DNA of 64,000 nucleotides from Nostoc sp. TCL240-02 (GCF_013343235.1 NZ_CP040094.1:2356501-2420500); one strand, 5' to 3'. Positions 9,111 through 18,465 are shown, counted from the first letter of the stretch. Made by a program: numbers and translations. Notes: generated by a model not told the origin, from the sequence alone.

Positions 9111-9764
9111 TTAACTTACAAAACTGGGGGCTGATCTGTGTTTACGTTTTTGCCGTAAGCCAACACTTAAAGTTCCAAAAATTAATGCACCCAATGCAAA
9201 ATTAGGTTCGGGAACACTAACAATAGTAGACTTATTTTCGTTTTCAAGAGTATTCCAAGCGCCAAACTCGTACAACTCTAACCGATAGCTAAACAAACCG
9301 TCTGAATCACCAATAAATTGTAGAGGTGCTGAAAATTTTAGCACAGTGCTATCAAGGCTGTATGGTACTGAACCCCGAATCTTACCCCAGCCTCCTGAGT
9401 TTGGTTCAAATGGTCCAACTGGGAAGACATCACGTATCCGAACGTCACCTGCAACATGGATTTCTTCTCCGCGAATAATTGAGGAAAGGTTACTATAGAC
9501 AGAAGTGGTTGGTCTAAAAATAGGTAATTCCCCACTCGGATCAATAAAGTATTGGAAAGAGTCGGCTTGTCTCCCGAATTTATCAACTGTAAAAAAGTCT
9601 GGCACTCTATTAAAATTTATAGTAAATGATACCTCTTGAGCATCAAGATTTACCAATGCCGACTCTGATTGAACGAATAGTTCTGCCTGCGCTATCTGTC
9701 CTGTAGCCAAGCCAATTAAAGCTGCTGCTGGCAGAGACACTAAAAATTTTGGTAGATATGTCAT
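9111..9764 (-). CDS. PEP-CTERM sorting-domain exported protein
   Basis: The 217-residue protein has an N-terminal signal peptide (hydrophobic residues about 6-27, ending AQA) and a C-terminal PEP-CTERM signal: VPEPN, a hydrophobic helix FALGALIFGTLSVGL, and a basic tail RQKRKHR. PEP-CTERM proteins are processed by an exosortase and are associated with exopolysaccharide; the middle ~150 residues are beta-rich and were not recognised. The gene stands alone between hisA and the HGL island, with an AT-rich upstream region. It is probably an extracellular matrix protein, but no ligand can be named. Confidence 0.85.
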   Translation of the reverse strand: MTYLPKFLVSLPAAALIGLATGQIAQAELFVQSESALVNLDAQEVSFTINFNRVPDFFTVDKFGRQADSFQYFIDPSGELPIFRPTTSVYSNLSSIIRGEEIHVAGDVRIRDVFPVGPFEPNSGGWGKIRGSVPYSLDSTVLKFSAPLQFIGDSDGLFSYRLELYEFGAWNTLENENKSTIVSVPEPNFALGALIFGTLSVGLRQKRKHRSAPSFVS

Positions 9765-9986
9765 AATAATTACTGTTTGAGCCGTAGTACGACATCAAAA
9801 TATTACAGTCATCAACATACTAATTGAAAGCTACTTCAGTAATTTCACTGTAATTTTATGATAAATTTACAGAACTTTTAACAAATATAGTCCCATGTCA
9901 GGATATTGGATGCTGAGGAGTTCTTTCGCACGCAAGAATTAGCGATCGCTAGTCATGTATATAGTAGCGATCGCTAATTGTAATCG

Positions 9987-11264
9987 TTATCGTCTCATCC
10001 TACCTGTACCTACTTTCACCTTCTGAGATCCTTCAACAATTTGGTAAAGCTTGTCTTCAAGTTTTTGCATACATGCCGACCAATCAAATTCGAGTATAGA
10101 GGGGCGAGCGTGCCGAGTCATATCTGCTTTCAAATCGGGATTTTCTAGAATCGTAATCACCTTTTGGGCGAAGTCTGTAGGGTTGTTAGGTTGGGCAAGA
10201 AACCCGTTACGGCCAGGAAACACCTGTTCTGAAGTTGAGGGTGCAACAACCGCAACTAGAGGCGTTCCAGATGCTAACGCTTCGTTATTCGTAGTGCAGA
10301 AGTTTTCGGTGACGGAGGGATTCACAAAAATATCCGCTCTAGCAAACCAGCCTAAAAGTTCTGTACCGTGTGATTCCCCCCATATAGTAATACCCGATCC
10401 AAACTTTTTAGCACGCTCACGAATCTCTTCATCCAACGGCCCACTACCAACTATCACCAGATGAACATCAGGAATTTTGGCAGCTATGACTGGAAAAATA
10501 TCAAGCAATTGGTTGACATTCTTTTCGGGGGTAATGCGTCCGACAAACAAAATAGTTAGTCGGTTGTCGTTAGGAATAGGATTGTAACAAATGTTTCGCG
10601 GATGAAATTTTTCGCAATCAATGCCTTGATAAGGGACATATTCAGCGCGTTGACATTTCAATTCTTCGTATTTAGTGAGTTGTTCTTTAGAAGAAAAGTA
10701 ATTGAAGTCATAAGACTCACTAAATTGCTTAACTAAAACGGGAATAATCGGACGAACAAAGTTAAAGAATTTATCCCCAAAATAATATTTGATATACGCA
10801 ACGATATCAGTATGGAACAGTGAGATTATTGGCGTGCCTGTTCGTTTTGCGTATTCGACACCAATTGGACGACCATAACCTTGCAAGAAAAATGAGTATA
10901 AACCTCTCATTTGCGCGGCTTCTTCAACCAAGATAATATCAGGCTTAAATTTCTCCAGCAACTTGGTATCACTCCAATGCCGATAATTTAACGGTTGAGG
11001 AAGAGACTTATAGAATAACAGTGGTTCAGTGGGGAAAGCGTAAGCAGAGAAATTTGGGAAAGACTGAATTTCATTCAAACCTAGCATGGGGCGATCGCCA
11101 ACATTTTTGGGGTAGCGATCGCTGATTTGCGGATGAACTAAAAAAACCTCATGTCCTTGCTCTAGTAACCAACGAACTCGTTGGTGAACAGCGACAGAAA
11201 CACCAGTCAAAAAAGGAGCATACAATCCTGTAAACAGTGCAATGCGAAGTTTTTGCTTAGTCAT
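9987..11264 (-). CDS. hglT: Heterocyst glycolipid glycosyltransferase HglT (GT4 family)
   Basis: The 425-residue GT-B glycosyltransferase has an N-terminal LRIALFTGLYAPFLTGVSVAV glycine-rich acceptor region and a C-terminal donor region with LFVGRITPEKNVNQLL and the E-x7-E type motif around NPSVTENFCTTNNEALASG. In PCC 7120, hglT (all5341, from memory) transfers glucose to the hexacosanetriol-type aglycone, the last step of HGL synthesis. The assignment rests on order: this gene and the six behind it on the minus strand reproduce all5341 to all5347, ending in hgdB beside hglE. It acts at the cytoplasmic membrane. About 410 bp separate it from the next gene upstream, so it probably has its own promoter. 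A GT4 enzyme for another glycan is the alternative. Confidence 0.78.
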   Translation of the reverse strand: MTKQKLRIALFTGLYAPFLTGVSVAVHQRVRWLLEQGHEVFLVHPQISDRYPKNVGDRPMLGLNEIQSFPNFSAYAFPTEPLLFYKSLPQPLNYRHWSDTKLLEKFKPDIILVEEAAQMRGLYSFFLQGYGRPIGVEYAKRTGTPIISLFHTDIVAYIKYYFGDKFFNFVRPIIPVLVKQFSESYDFNYFSSKEQLTKYEELKCQRAEYVPYQGIDCEKFHPRNICYNPIPNDNRLTILFVGRITPEKNVNQLLDIFPVIAAKIPDVHLVIVGSGPLDEEIRERAKKFGSGITIWGESHGTELLGWFARADIFVNPSVTENFCTTNNEALASGTPLVAVVAPSTSEQVFPGRNGFLAQPNNPTDFAQKVITILENPDLKADMTRHARPSILEFDWSACMQKLEDKLYQIVEGSQKVKVGTGRMRR

Positions 11265-11675
11265 AATAAAAGGGAATATTTCACGAAAATGCTGGTTTTC
11301 AATTTAGGATTTACGCAGCTTATGTTTCATGAACATCCTGATTATCTAGCTAAAAAATTCCCACTAATACGGTTAGACTAAGGATTTACGCATTTTCAAA
11401 TATCCGAAATTCTCAATTGTGAAGTGGATGTTTATAAACCTGGATTGAAACTCTCAAAACATCCAAAGAATAAGTCAAAATTCCCCTTAATATATTTGTC
11501 TAAACCCTTGCCATTTTATGCAAATACATTTTGATAATCAACAAGAAAAAACGTGTATTCTGACAAGGGTTATAGCTAATATAGTTGTACTAAATATAAG
11601 ATAATATAATTTGAAGACTAGGGAATGTTTAGTGTAATAACTTTCATGCCCTAGTTCATATTTTAGCGATTTAAT
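11265..11675. other. AT-rich intergenic region upstream of hglT
   Basis: This 411-bp spacer lies between hglT and the GT2 gene. A direct repeat of AGGATTTACGCA (about 11307 and 11381) is visible. No plausible gene or strong hairpin was found. It probably carries the hglT promoter and the 3' end of the GT2 transcript. Confidence 0.5.
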
Positions 11676-12935
11676 TCAAAGAGAAACCTTGTTATCAATA
11701 GGCTGATCTAACCATTGATAAGGGCGATATTCCACTAACCGGACATTCCAAGGTCCTTGAACTCGATAGGAGACACCGCGCCAGGTAACTGTTGAGATCC
11801 AAATGGATGATAGCATCGCTAATCCATAAACCCACTGTGTTAGCGGAATCCCAATTAACATTTTGACGATTGTAGCACCTGATAATTTTGCGATCGCTTG
11901 GTCATTAGAGCGAACCACTCGCTGTACCTCTAACTCCAACACGAGCATTATCAAGAGTAGTCCTACAGTATAGACACCATAGCAGCCTAATAAGAGAATC
12001 GCAGCTTCCCATTTTGCCTGTAAGAAGGACTCTAGAATTAAGATGATGAGTGCAGTAGGAAACAAAATGCTAGAAACAGATTCGCTAACTAAAGCTAACC
12101 AACGCGGGTGATACAGTCGAGAATAAAGTATCAGGCGCTTAAGATAGTCGATTAAGTTGGATAAATCAGTCTCTTCACGATTGACAATTAGCAGCGAAGG
12201 CACAAACTTTACCTGAAACCCATGTTTTTTGAGAATGTCGTGCATCATAAAATCTTCGCCTAAAGCTTGTCCCCACTTATCTAGGAGTTCTGTTTGGCGA
12301 AGCACTTCTGTTTTCACAGCCAAACTTCCACCCCAAGGAATCTGGAAGACAAACATTTGCACTACTGTGGATACATTGCCGATGTACCGGACTAAAGATC
12401 CCCAATATCTACCTGTAGGAACGTACCAACGATTACCTGTTGTCGCCCCTACTTTAGCATCACCTAAAGGACTGACTAATTCTCGCAGCCAATTCACATG
12501 GACTATAGTATCAGCATCTACTAAGGCAACCACCTTGTAGGAATCATCCAACTCACGGACAGCTTGGACTAAAGAACTACATTTGAGACTACAATTGTTG
12601 CGTACTATTCGCAAAGGGCTAATTTGAACGTTAGTCGCTTCTTGCTCTGTGATGCTTTCACTGGCAATTTTCCAAGCGGGGTCTTCGTGACTATCAACGA
12701 TCAATTTTAAATCATAGTGTGGATAGTTTTGGTTCAGGAGCGATCGCAAACATCTAGGCAAAAACGGATCGGCTCCGCGTAAGCAAAGAATCACTGCTGT
12801 TTTGGGTAACTGGTCATCTGGTAATAAGTTTTTTTTAGATGAGCGCAGATACCATATAAAAACAAGCGTTAAACACACCTGAATAACCAGCCAACCCATC
12901 AAAGACTTAGACAGAAATATTGCCAAATCTTCCAT
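11676..12935 (-). CDS. Membrane-bound GT2 family glycosyltransferase of the HGL island
   Basis: The 419-residue protein has an N-terminal membrane helix (about residues 12-30), a GT-A domain with CLRGADPFLPRCLRSLLNQN and the metal-binding VALVDADTIVH, then GEDFMMHD and a C-terminal block of three to four membrane helices. The architecture is that of processive or ceramide-glucosyltransferase-like GT2 enzymes, which use UDP-sugars on the cytoplasmic face and lipid acceptors in the membrane. By position it corresponds to all5342 of PCC 7120. A role in glycosylating heterocyst lipids or envelope polysaccharide is likely from context but not proved by sequence. A G-rich heptamer repeat tract lies just upstream, between it and the DUF2141 gene. 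Confidence 0.78.
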   Translation of the reverse strand: MEDLAIFLSKSLMGWLVIQVCLTLVFIWYLRSSKKNLLPDDQLPKTAVILCLRGADPFLPRCLRSLLNQNYPHYDLKLIVDSHEDPAWKIASESITEQEATNVQISPLRIVRNNCSLKCSSLVQAVRELDDSYKVVALVDADTIVHVNWLRELVSPLGDAKVGATTGNRWYVPTGRYWGSLVRYIGNVSTVVQMFVFQIPWGGSLAVKTEVLRQTELLDKWGQALGEDFMMHDILKKHGFQVKFVPSLLIVNREETDLSNLIDYLKRLILYSRLYHPRWLALVSESVSSILFPTALIILILESFLQAKWEAAILLLGCYGVYTVGLLLIMLVLELEVQRVVRSNDQAIAKLSGATIVKMLIGIPLTQWVYGLAMLSSIWISTVTWRGVSYRVQGPWNVRLVEYRPYQWLDQPIDNKVSL

Positions 12936-12954
12936 TAAATTTTTAATCTCCGGT

Positions 12955-13085
12955 AGGATTAGGGGTTGGGGATTAGGGATTGGGGACTTGGGATTGGGGA
13001 CTTGGGATTGAGGATTGGGGATTGGGGATTGAAAATCAGAAGTATCTCCTAAACAAGGAGTTCCCAGTCACCAGTACCTAGTTCC
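12955..13085. repeat. Heptamer tandem repeat tract (GGGGATT/GGGGACT units)
   Basis: About ten degenerate copies of a TGGGGATT-like unit run at 12960-13031, followed by a short complementary CCCAGT/CCCCAAT stretch at 13062-13099. This gives a weak inverted arrangement between the GT2 gene and the DUF2141 gene. It is typical of Nostoc short tandem repeats. Confidence 0.7.
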
Positions 13086-13101
13086 CAGTCCCCAATCGCC
13101 T

Positions 13102-13569
13102 TTATGAATCCAACGAATATTTCATAATGATATTGACTGTTGTATTTTTATTTACAACAAAACTAGCATCACGAAACTTTGGTGTACCTGTTTGTATAGA
13201 CACAGTTGGATTTTTAGAAATCCCAAAACCTTCTGTAGGAATACCAAAAAAGTCTTTATTGAGTTTGCGATCGCCATTTTGATCGTCAACCACGGCGACA
13301 GCATAAGTTCCAGGCTTCAAACCGGAGAAATCTTTTTTAACAGAATTGCCAGTAATCTTAGCACAGCCACTTTGAGATCCACTAGAATTACTCATCGGAA
13401 ATCCTTTTTCAGTTGCGTAAACTCGGAAGCAAATCTCACCTTTTTTATGTTGTATGCCATTTACTACAACACTAAGTGTTGCAGTTGGTTCTGCATTCGC
13501 TGTTTTAGCAAAGCTGAGGCTCACCAAAGTAGCAAGTAAAACATGAGATAAACGAGATAGTTTCAGCAT
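13102..13569 (-). CDS. Exported DUF2141 family protein
   Basis: The 155-residue protein has a clear signal peptide (about residues 7-26, ending TANA) and a beta-sandwich-type domain with ICFRVYATEKGFPMSN, LKPGTYAVAVVDDQNGDRKLN and GIPTEGFGISKNP, the pattern of the DUF2141 family. It is probably periplasmic. Its position equals all5343 in PCC 7120, inside the minus-strand HGL arm and flanked by glycosyltransferases. It could be a structural or accessory factor for deposition of the glycolipid layer, but that is inference from neighbourhood alone. It lies 49 bp from the next upstream gene and is probably co-transcribed with it. Confidence 0.8.
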   Translation of the reverse strand: MLKLSRLSHVLLATLVSLSFAKTANAEPTATLSVVVNGIQHKKGEICFRVYATEKGFPMSNSSGSQSGCAKITGNSVKKDFSGLKPGTYAVAVVDDQNGDRKLNKDFFGIPTEGFGISKNPTVSIQTGTPKFRDASFVVNKNTTVNIIMKYSLDS

Positions 13570-13618
13570 AGTTTTGTCGTGAAAAATAGGTGATTTTGTG
13601 GCTGCAAAAAAGCTGTAC

Positions 13619-14632
13619 TTACCAGCTTTTATTTTTAAGCTGGTTTGTGAAATGAATGACTTGATATTTTTTGATTGATGCTGTTTGCCAACTTTTCCAA
13701 AGTACTTGTAGCACTCTTAATAAATCTTTCAGCAAAAGATATTCTGCCCCTTTTAACTGCTGATGTAGGCTTCTATAACAACAAAGCTGCTCATTAAAAT
13801 TTAGGGGACTACGCCATATAGAGAGTAGATACTCCCAGATTATTCTCCAATGTGGCAATAAAATTTGTCCTTTCTTTGCTGAATCAAACCACACTGCATA
13901 AGCATAGAAATCAGGTAGCATACTCAATGAGCATTTTTTACTGTTGTTAGCAAACAGCAAATAATTAGGGAAGTACATACTCATTGATTGTTGTGGATGG
14001 CTTCTGGCAAAAAACAGGTATTCAGGGATTTCATAAAACCTGCCAAGAATACCAAGTCTTAACAAGAGGATTCCATCTGCATTACCGTAACCACCCATTG
14101 ATGGTATCTTTCTTAGGGCATTGGCGCGAATTACTCCGTAACATTGATAACATAAATGTTTCGTCAGCAATTCGTGAAAACGCTCATGTGGTTTTAATGC
14201 ATCTGCCTTAAGTTTGATATCGTAATTTTGGAGAAAATTACCCTGTTCATCAATAAAATATGTCTGGGAGTGACATAAGACTATGCTAGGGTCTTGGTCA
14301 AGTACCTCAACACACTTCTTGATAAAATCTGGAGCATGGAGGTCGTCATAAGCTGCCCATTTAAAGTACTCACCTGAAGACAATTGAAAGACGCGATTAA
14401 AGTTACGAGCGCAACCAATGTTCTTGTCATTGCGGTAGTAACAAATACGTTGGTCTTTCTCAGCATAAGCTCTACAAATTTCCTCAGTTTTATCTGTAGA
14501 TGCATTATCTGAAATAATTAGCTCAAAATCTTCAAAGGTTTGAGCCAAGAGTGAATCTATGGCTTCTTTGATAAATTTTTCACCATTGTATACAGGTAAT
14601 CCGATGCTCAATCGTGGCTGATTGCTACTCAT
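13619..14632 (-). CDS. GT2 family glycosyltransferase of the HGL island
   Basis: The 337-residue soluble-type GT-A enzyme has the N-terminal LSIGLPVYNGEKFIKEAIDSLL, IISDNASTDKT, and AAYDDLHAPDFI with the metal-binding acidic residues. No membrane helices are evident, in contrast to the other GT2 of the island. It corresponds by order to all5344 of PCC 7120. The acceptor is unknown; it may add or vary the sugar head of minor heterocyst glycolipids or act on the envelope polysaccharide. A near-perfect palindrome about 100 bp upstream separates it from hgdA. Confidence 0.8.
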   Translation of the reverse strand: MSSNQPRLSIGLPVYNGEKFIKEAIDSLLAQTFEDFELIISDNASTDKTEEICRAYAEKDQRICYYRNDKNIGCARNFNRVFQLSSGEYFKWAAYDDLHAPDFIKKCVEVLDQDPSIVLCHSQTYFIDEQGNFLQNYDIKLKADALKPHERFHELLTKHLCYQCYGVIRANALRKIPSMGGYGNADGILLLRLGILGRFYEIPEYLFFARSHPQQSMSMYFPNYLLFANNSKKCSLSMLPDFYAYAVWFDSAKKGQILLPHWRIIWEYLLSIWRSPLNFNEQLCCYRSLHQQLKGAEYLLLKDLLRVLQVLWKSWQTASIKKYQVIHFTNQLKNKSW

Positions 14633-14729
14633 AACAAGTATTCGGAAAATCTGTGGATTATTTTATGCTCAATTGCAGATAATTGTTAGGCAGATGCAAC
14701 GGAAGAATTCAGAATAATTGGTGGTGCCC

Positions 14730-14762
14730 AGATCCCCGACTTTTTTAAGAAGTCGGGGATCT
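14730..14762. repeat. Palindromic hairpin element between hgdA and a GT2 gene
   Basis: The arms AGATCCCCGACTT (14730-14742) and AAGTCGGGGATCT (14750-14762) flank a short T/A loop, giving a 13-bp perfect stem. It resembles a widespread cyanobacterial palindromic repeat and could terminate or attenuate transcription between hgdA and the downstream GT2 gene. Confidence 0.75.
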
Positions 14763-14790
14763 AATTTTAGTGATTCAAAAAATCTGCGAA

Positions 14791-15795
14791 CTATTTAATC
14801 AAGTTTTGAATATCTGTTTTTTGCAGCCATTCATGTGTTCGCTGCATTCCTTCTTCTAAGTCAACTGTTGGTTTATAATTTAACAGGTTTTGTGCTTTGA
14901 CAATAGAACAAGCATAAGGACGAGTCATAAAATCTATAGACTCTGGTAAAATATCAACTTTTTTCCGAAAAAGCTTTTGTCCTTGAACACGTAGCTTTAG
15001 AAACAACTTGATTTCATCTTTCGATAATGAAAGAGGTGCTTGTAAACCTTCCATTGCTGCTAAACGCATAAAATACTCTTTCCAAGAAGTTTCTTGTCCG
15101 TCAGTGATATTAAATATTTCACCGTATGTTTCTTTTTCTATCGCTAGAAAGATGCCATCAATCAGGTTATCTATATATACGTGATTGATTACTCCTTTAG
15201 CATCGTTGGCACAGGCAAATAATTTTTGACGCATCATCAAAATTGGTCTGACTATCCAGGGTATACTTCCTGGGCCGTAAACATCTCCGGCTCGAATAAC
15301 GATTATGCCAAAATCTGGAGGATTATTCAGTTCTAAAACTGCTGTTTCGGCTTCTATTTTTGTTTCACAGTAAGGATTATTTGCGCCCGAAAGTGGCCCG
15401 GATTCTGTAACACCATTAGGATAGTTGAAACCGTAAACCATTACACTAGAAAGATGCACAAATGTTTTGACACCAGCCTGTTTAGCAGCTTTAGCCATGT
15501 TGACAGTACCGCCAACATTGACATCACGAAAGTTATTAATTGCGCCAGCTTCTTCGGCAAGTTGGTCTGTATGTAAAACGATATCTACTTCCTGACAAGC
15601 CTTTTGAGCAATAGTAGAATCGGTGATACTACCAATAATTATCTCAACACCTAAGTTCTGTAATTGTTTGTTCTGTTCTTTAGAACTTTGCAGTCCCCGA
15701 ACTTTCATCCCTTGCGCTATAGCTAACTCGGCTGTACGCAAACCGACGAATTCATCGATCCCAGTAATTAGCAGGGTTTTGTCTTTGAGGTTCAT
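14791..15795 (-). CDS. hgdA: NAD-dependent epimerase/dehydratase HgdA
   Basis: The 334-residue extended-SDR protein has an N-terminal Rossmann segment LLITGIDEFVGLR, HLSSVMVYG, and the active-site YCETK followed by the NINV-type sugar region VIRAGDVYGPG. In PCC 7120 HgdA (all5345, from memory) is a UDP-galactose 4-epimerase needed for the right glycolipid composition of the heterocyst envelope and for diazotrophic growth. The order with hgdC and hgdB is the same here. An oddity is that the nucleotide-binding motif TGxxGxxG reads TGIDEFVG, with Glu at the middle glycine. Relatives also resemble 3-beta-hydroxysteroid dehydrogenase-like proteins, so the substrate is not certain. Confidence 0.8.
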   Translation of the reverse strand: MNLKDKTLLITGIDEFVGLRTAELAIAQGMKVRGLQSSKEQNKQLQNLGVEIIIGSITDSTIAQKACQEVDIVLHTDQLAEEAGAINNFRDVNVGGTVNMAKAAKQAGVKTFVHLSSVMVYGFNYPNGVTESGPLSGANNPYCETKIEAETAVLELNNPPDFGIIVIRAGDVYGPGSIPWIVRPILMMRQKLFACANDAKGVINHVYIDNLIDGIFLAIEKETYGEIFNITDGQETSWKEYFMRLAAMEGLQAPLSLSKDEIKLFLKLRVQGQKLFRKKVDILPESIDFMTRPYACSIVKAQNLLNYKPTVDLEEGMQRTHEWLQKTDIQNLIK

Positions 15796-15854
15796 AAAAT
15801 CGAAATTATTGTTAAATGGGTGAATTTGAGTTGTTAGATAAAAAACTGAAAATT

Positions 15855-15901
15855 TATACCAAATTTAAATTCCGGTAAAGACTTTTAATCTAAAATTGGT
15901 A
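15855..15901. repeat. Small inverted-repeat element ending ATACCAA / TTGGTAT
   Basis: ATACCAAATTTA at 15855-15866 and TAAAATTGGTAT at about 15890-15901 form an imperfect inverted repeat in the hgdA-hgdC gap. The same ATACCAATT ends bound an element at 32750-32846. It looks like a short non-autonomous palindromic element. Confidence 0.6.
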
Positions 15902-15996
15902 TAAAGAAGAATTTTTCTGTGGAGAGCCTGAACCAACGCTTAATTATTAGTCTATATCATGGCAAAATAATTTGATTATTTTGATGCACCAAATAG

Positions 15997-17190
15997 CTAG
16001 AAAATATCTCCCGGATCTGCGGAGCGGAGTTTGTTGATAGCCAGCGCTCCTGATGTTATGCACATTAAAACTGTTGAAGTTAAGACAATCACTGCATTAT
16101 TAGTGGTCATAACTATTGGTAGTTTAGTTGCTTCGGCTGCAAAACTATATAACAAAACAGAAGTAATAAATCCTGGAATATAACCTAATATTGCCAAAAT
16201 CAAAGCTTGCTGAAATACCACATTCAACAAATAGCCATTGGCATAACCGATGGCTTTTAAAGTGGCGTAAGCAACAAATTGGGTAGCAATATTGCTGTAA
16301 AGAATTTGATAAACAATAACCACACCAACAACCGCAGCCATTGTCAACATCAAGTTAAGAATAAAACCAATGGGTGTTCTAACAGCCCAATAATTTTTTT
16401 CAAAATCAATGAAGCCTTGGCGGGTAAAAACTTGGACATCACTAGGCAAATTTGCCTGTAAATTTTTCAATACTTTTTCAGCATTAGCACCAGGTTTGAG
16501 TGAAATCAAACCAATATCTATCATATCCGCCGGACGAGTATTGGGATTTATCCTCAAAAAAGTTGAGTCACTAACGAGCAAATTTCCGTCTACCCCAAAC
16601 GAAGGGCCTAATGTGAATAAACCACCTATTCTCACTCTATAGCCAATCAATGAACTGTATGGAAATATTTCAACTGTCTGTGCAGTTTCTCCCCGATTAA
16701 ATTTTTCTGCTATTGGGCCAAACTCTGGGCGAGAACCCCGGTCAAAAAGCACGACATCGGGAATTTTGAGTTTATCTAAATTTTTCTCCACTTCTGGGAG
16801 ATTCATCACAGGTCTACCTGGATCGAAACCAATAACATATATTGAATATTTCTCACTAGTAGCCGGATTTTTTAGTTTGGCAAATTGCAAATACATGGGG
16901 CTAACTGACTCTACGCCATCAAACCCCAGAGATTGGTACAAACGAGTCCGTGAAAAACTTTGATTTGAGGTCAAAGATTTATATTGCGAACTCACTAAAA
17001 ATAAATCTCCTTTGAGATTTTGATGGACTGCGGTTGCACTTGAATAGAGGGCATCTTGAAAACCAAGTTGCACAAACATGAGCAGCACAATAAAACCAAT
17101 CCCGGCTACAGCTACTAGTAAACGAACTTTTTGCTGCGCTAGCTGTAGCCATCCTAAAGGAATTTTGAAATTCATGGATTTATTTATCAT
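15997..17190 (-). CDS. hgdC: DevC-like ABC exporter permease HgdC
   Basis: The 397-residue protein has the MacB/DevC topology: one N-terminal membrane helix (about residues 22-45), a large periplasmic domain, then three C-terminal helices (about 270-300, 320-350 and 360-385). Landmarks are ALYSSATAVHQNLKGDLFLVSS and VAYATLKAIGYANGYLLNVV. With HgdB it forms an export module; in PCC 7120 hgdB and hgdC mutants have an abnormal glycolipid layer. No DevA-type ATPase gene is adjacent or elsewhere in the window, so the energising subunit must be encoded elsewhere. It lies 66 bp downstream of hgdB with a TCATTTG repeat between them, and is probably co-transcribed. Confidence 0.85.
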   Translation of the reverse strand: MINKSMNFKIPLGWLQLAQQKVRLLVAVAGIGFIVLLMFVQLGFQDALYSSATAVHQNLKGDLFLVSSQYKSLTSNQSFSRTRLYQSLGFDGVESVSPMYLQFAKLKNPATSEKYSIYVIGFDPGRPVMNLPEVEKNLDKLKIPDVVLFDRGSRPEFGPIAEKFNRGETAQTVEIFPYSSLIGYRVRIGGLFTLGPSFGVDGNLLVSDSTFLRINPNTRPADMIDIGLISLKPGANAEKVLKNLQANLPSDVQVFTRQGFIDFEKNYWAVRTPIGFILNLMLTMAAVVGVVIVYQILYSNIATQFVAYATLKAIGYANGYLLNVVFQQALILAILGYIPGFITSVLLYSFAAEATKLPIVMTTNNAVIVLTSTVLMCITSGALAINKLRSADPGDIF

Positions 17191-17240
17191 TTATCATTTG
17201 TCATTTGTCATTTGTCATCTGTCATTTGTCATTTGTGAAT
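17191..17240. repeat. (TCATTTG)n heptamer tract between hgdB and hgdC
   Basis: Six to seven direct copies of TCATTTG, one with TCATCTG, fill the 66-bp spacer of the two export genes. The same heptamer, in complement, recurs near 37550, 47720 and 60170. Confidence 0.75.
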
Positions 17241-17256
17241 GACATCTGCCAATTGA

Positions 17257-18465
17257 CTAAATATGAATGGCGACATCCACTTGTAAGTTAGTTAAACGAG
17301 CAACCTTTTCACTATCTGCGGGATTATCGATGGAGATTTTAACTTCAACTATTCTGCGGTCTGTATCTGAACCAGGGTTGATGCTGAAGATGTTTTGCTT
17401 GTCAACTTGCCAACCAATCTCTTTGACAGTTCCTTTTATTGTTCCAGTAAATGCAGTGCTGGTAATTGTGGCTTTTTGTCCTACACGCACTTTTTGAACA
17501 TCGGTTTGATACACCTCTGCAATCACATACATTTGAGATGTTTTACCGATTTCAGCAAATCCTTTGTTGGTGCTGATTACTTCTCCGGTTTTAGCGTGGA
17601 TTTTTAAAATTTTGCCGTTTATGGGAGATTTAATGTAACTTAAATCCAAGTCGGCTTTTGCTTGTTGAACAGAAGTTGTTGCACTGTTGACTTCGGTTTG
17701 TGCAACTTGAACATCTACGCTACGCACTTCGCTAATACTGGTGAGTTGTGCTTGTGCTTGCTTGCGTTGTTCTTGGTATGTATCTTGAGTGCGCTTGAGG
17801 GTGGCTTGAGCTTCTGTTAGCTGCTGTTGTGTAGTCTTGAGTTGCAAAGCTTTGCTATCTGCTACAGAAGCCGCGATCGCACCTTGTTTATATAATTGCT
17901 GATAGCGATTATTCTCAGCTTGAGCATTGTCTACTTCAGCTTGGATGCGGGCAATTGTCGCCTCTTGAGTAGCAACATCCCCTTTATATTGTGGCTCTAA
18001 ACGTGCGATAACTGCCTTTTGAGCATCAATATCTCCCGTTTTCCCTCCAGATTTAACCTGTGCTAGTTTCGCTTTGGCAACTTGGAGTTGGTCTAAAGCC
18101 TGTTGTAATGCAGTTCTAGAACGACCATAATTTTCGAGATAGGCCAATAATTGTCCTGCTTTAACCGCATCTCCTTCTTTCACTAACAGTCTGTCTACTC
18201 GTACCCCATTATTAGAAGCAGGAGCAGTCAAAGAAGTAACTTCACCTTCTGGCTCTAAACGTCCCAAGGCGGTTACAGCAACTTTTGCAGGAGTCACAGC
18301 TTTGGGAGGATTCGCTGCTGGTGCCACAACTTTAGGTTTAGACCAAAATGGTACCAAACTATAAAAAGCTATTAATCCGGCTGCTAAAGTTAGAGAAGCT
18401 GCTAAAATTAGTTGCGATCTACCTACGGGTTTTGTGAATAATCGGCTTTCTTTATTTACTGCCAT
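17257..18465 (-). CDS. hgdB: DevB-like membrane fusion protein HgdB
   Basis: The 402-residue periplasmic adaptor has an N-terminal anchor helix (about residues 19-40), a biotinyl-lipoyl half-motif (LLVKEGDAVKAGQLLAYLE), a long coiled-coil hairpin rich in Ala/Gln/Lys (about 120-260), the returning lipoyl strand (LDLSYIKSPINGKILKI) and a beta-barrel end. It matches the HlyD/DevB family. HgdB would bridge HgdC to an outer-membrane TolC-type channel (HgdD in PCC 7120, not in this window) to export or position heterocyst glycolipids. It is first in the minus-strand HGL arm, with about 1.9 kb of poorly coding sequence separating it from the divergent hglE. Confidence 0.85.
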   Translation of the reverse strand: MAVNKESRLFTKPVGRSQLILAASLTLAAGLIAFYSLVPFWSKPKVVAPAANPPKAVTPAKVAVTALGRLEPEGEVTSLTAPASNNGVRVDRLLVKEGDAVKAGQLLAYLENYGRSRTALQQALDQLQVAKAKLAQVKSGGKTGDIDAQKAVIARLEPQYKGDVATQEATIARIQAEVDNAQAENNRYQQLYKQGAIAASVADSKALQLKTTQQQLTEAQATLKRTQDTYQEQRKQAQAQLTSISEVRSVDVQVAQTEVNSATTSVQQAKADLDLSYIKSPINGKILKIHAKTGEVISTNKGFAEIGKTSQMYVIAEVYQTDVQKVRVGQKATITSTAFTGTIKGTVKEIGWQVDKQNIFSINPGSDTDRRIVEVKISIDNPADSEKVARLTNLQVDVAIHI

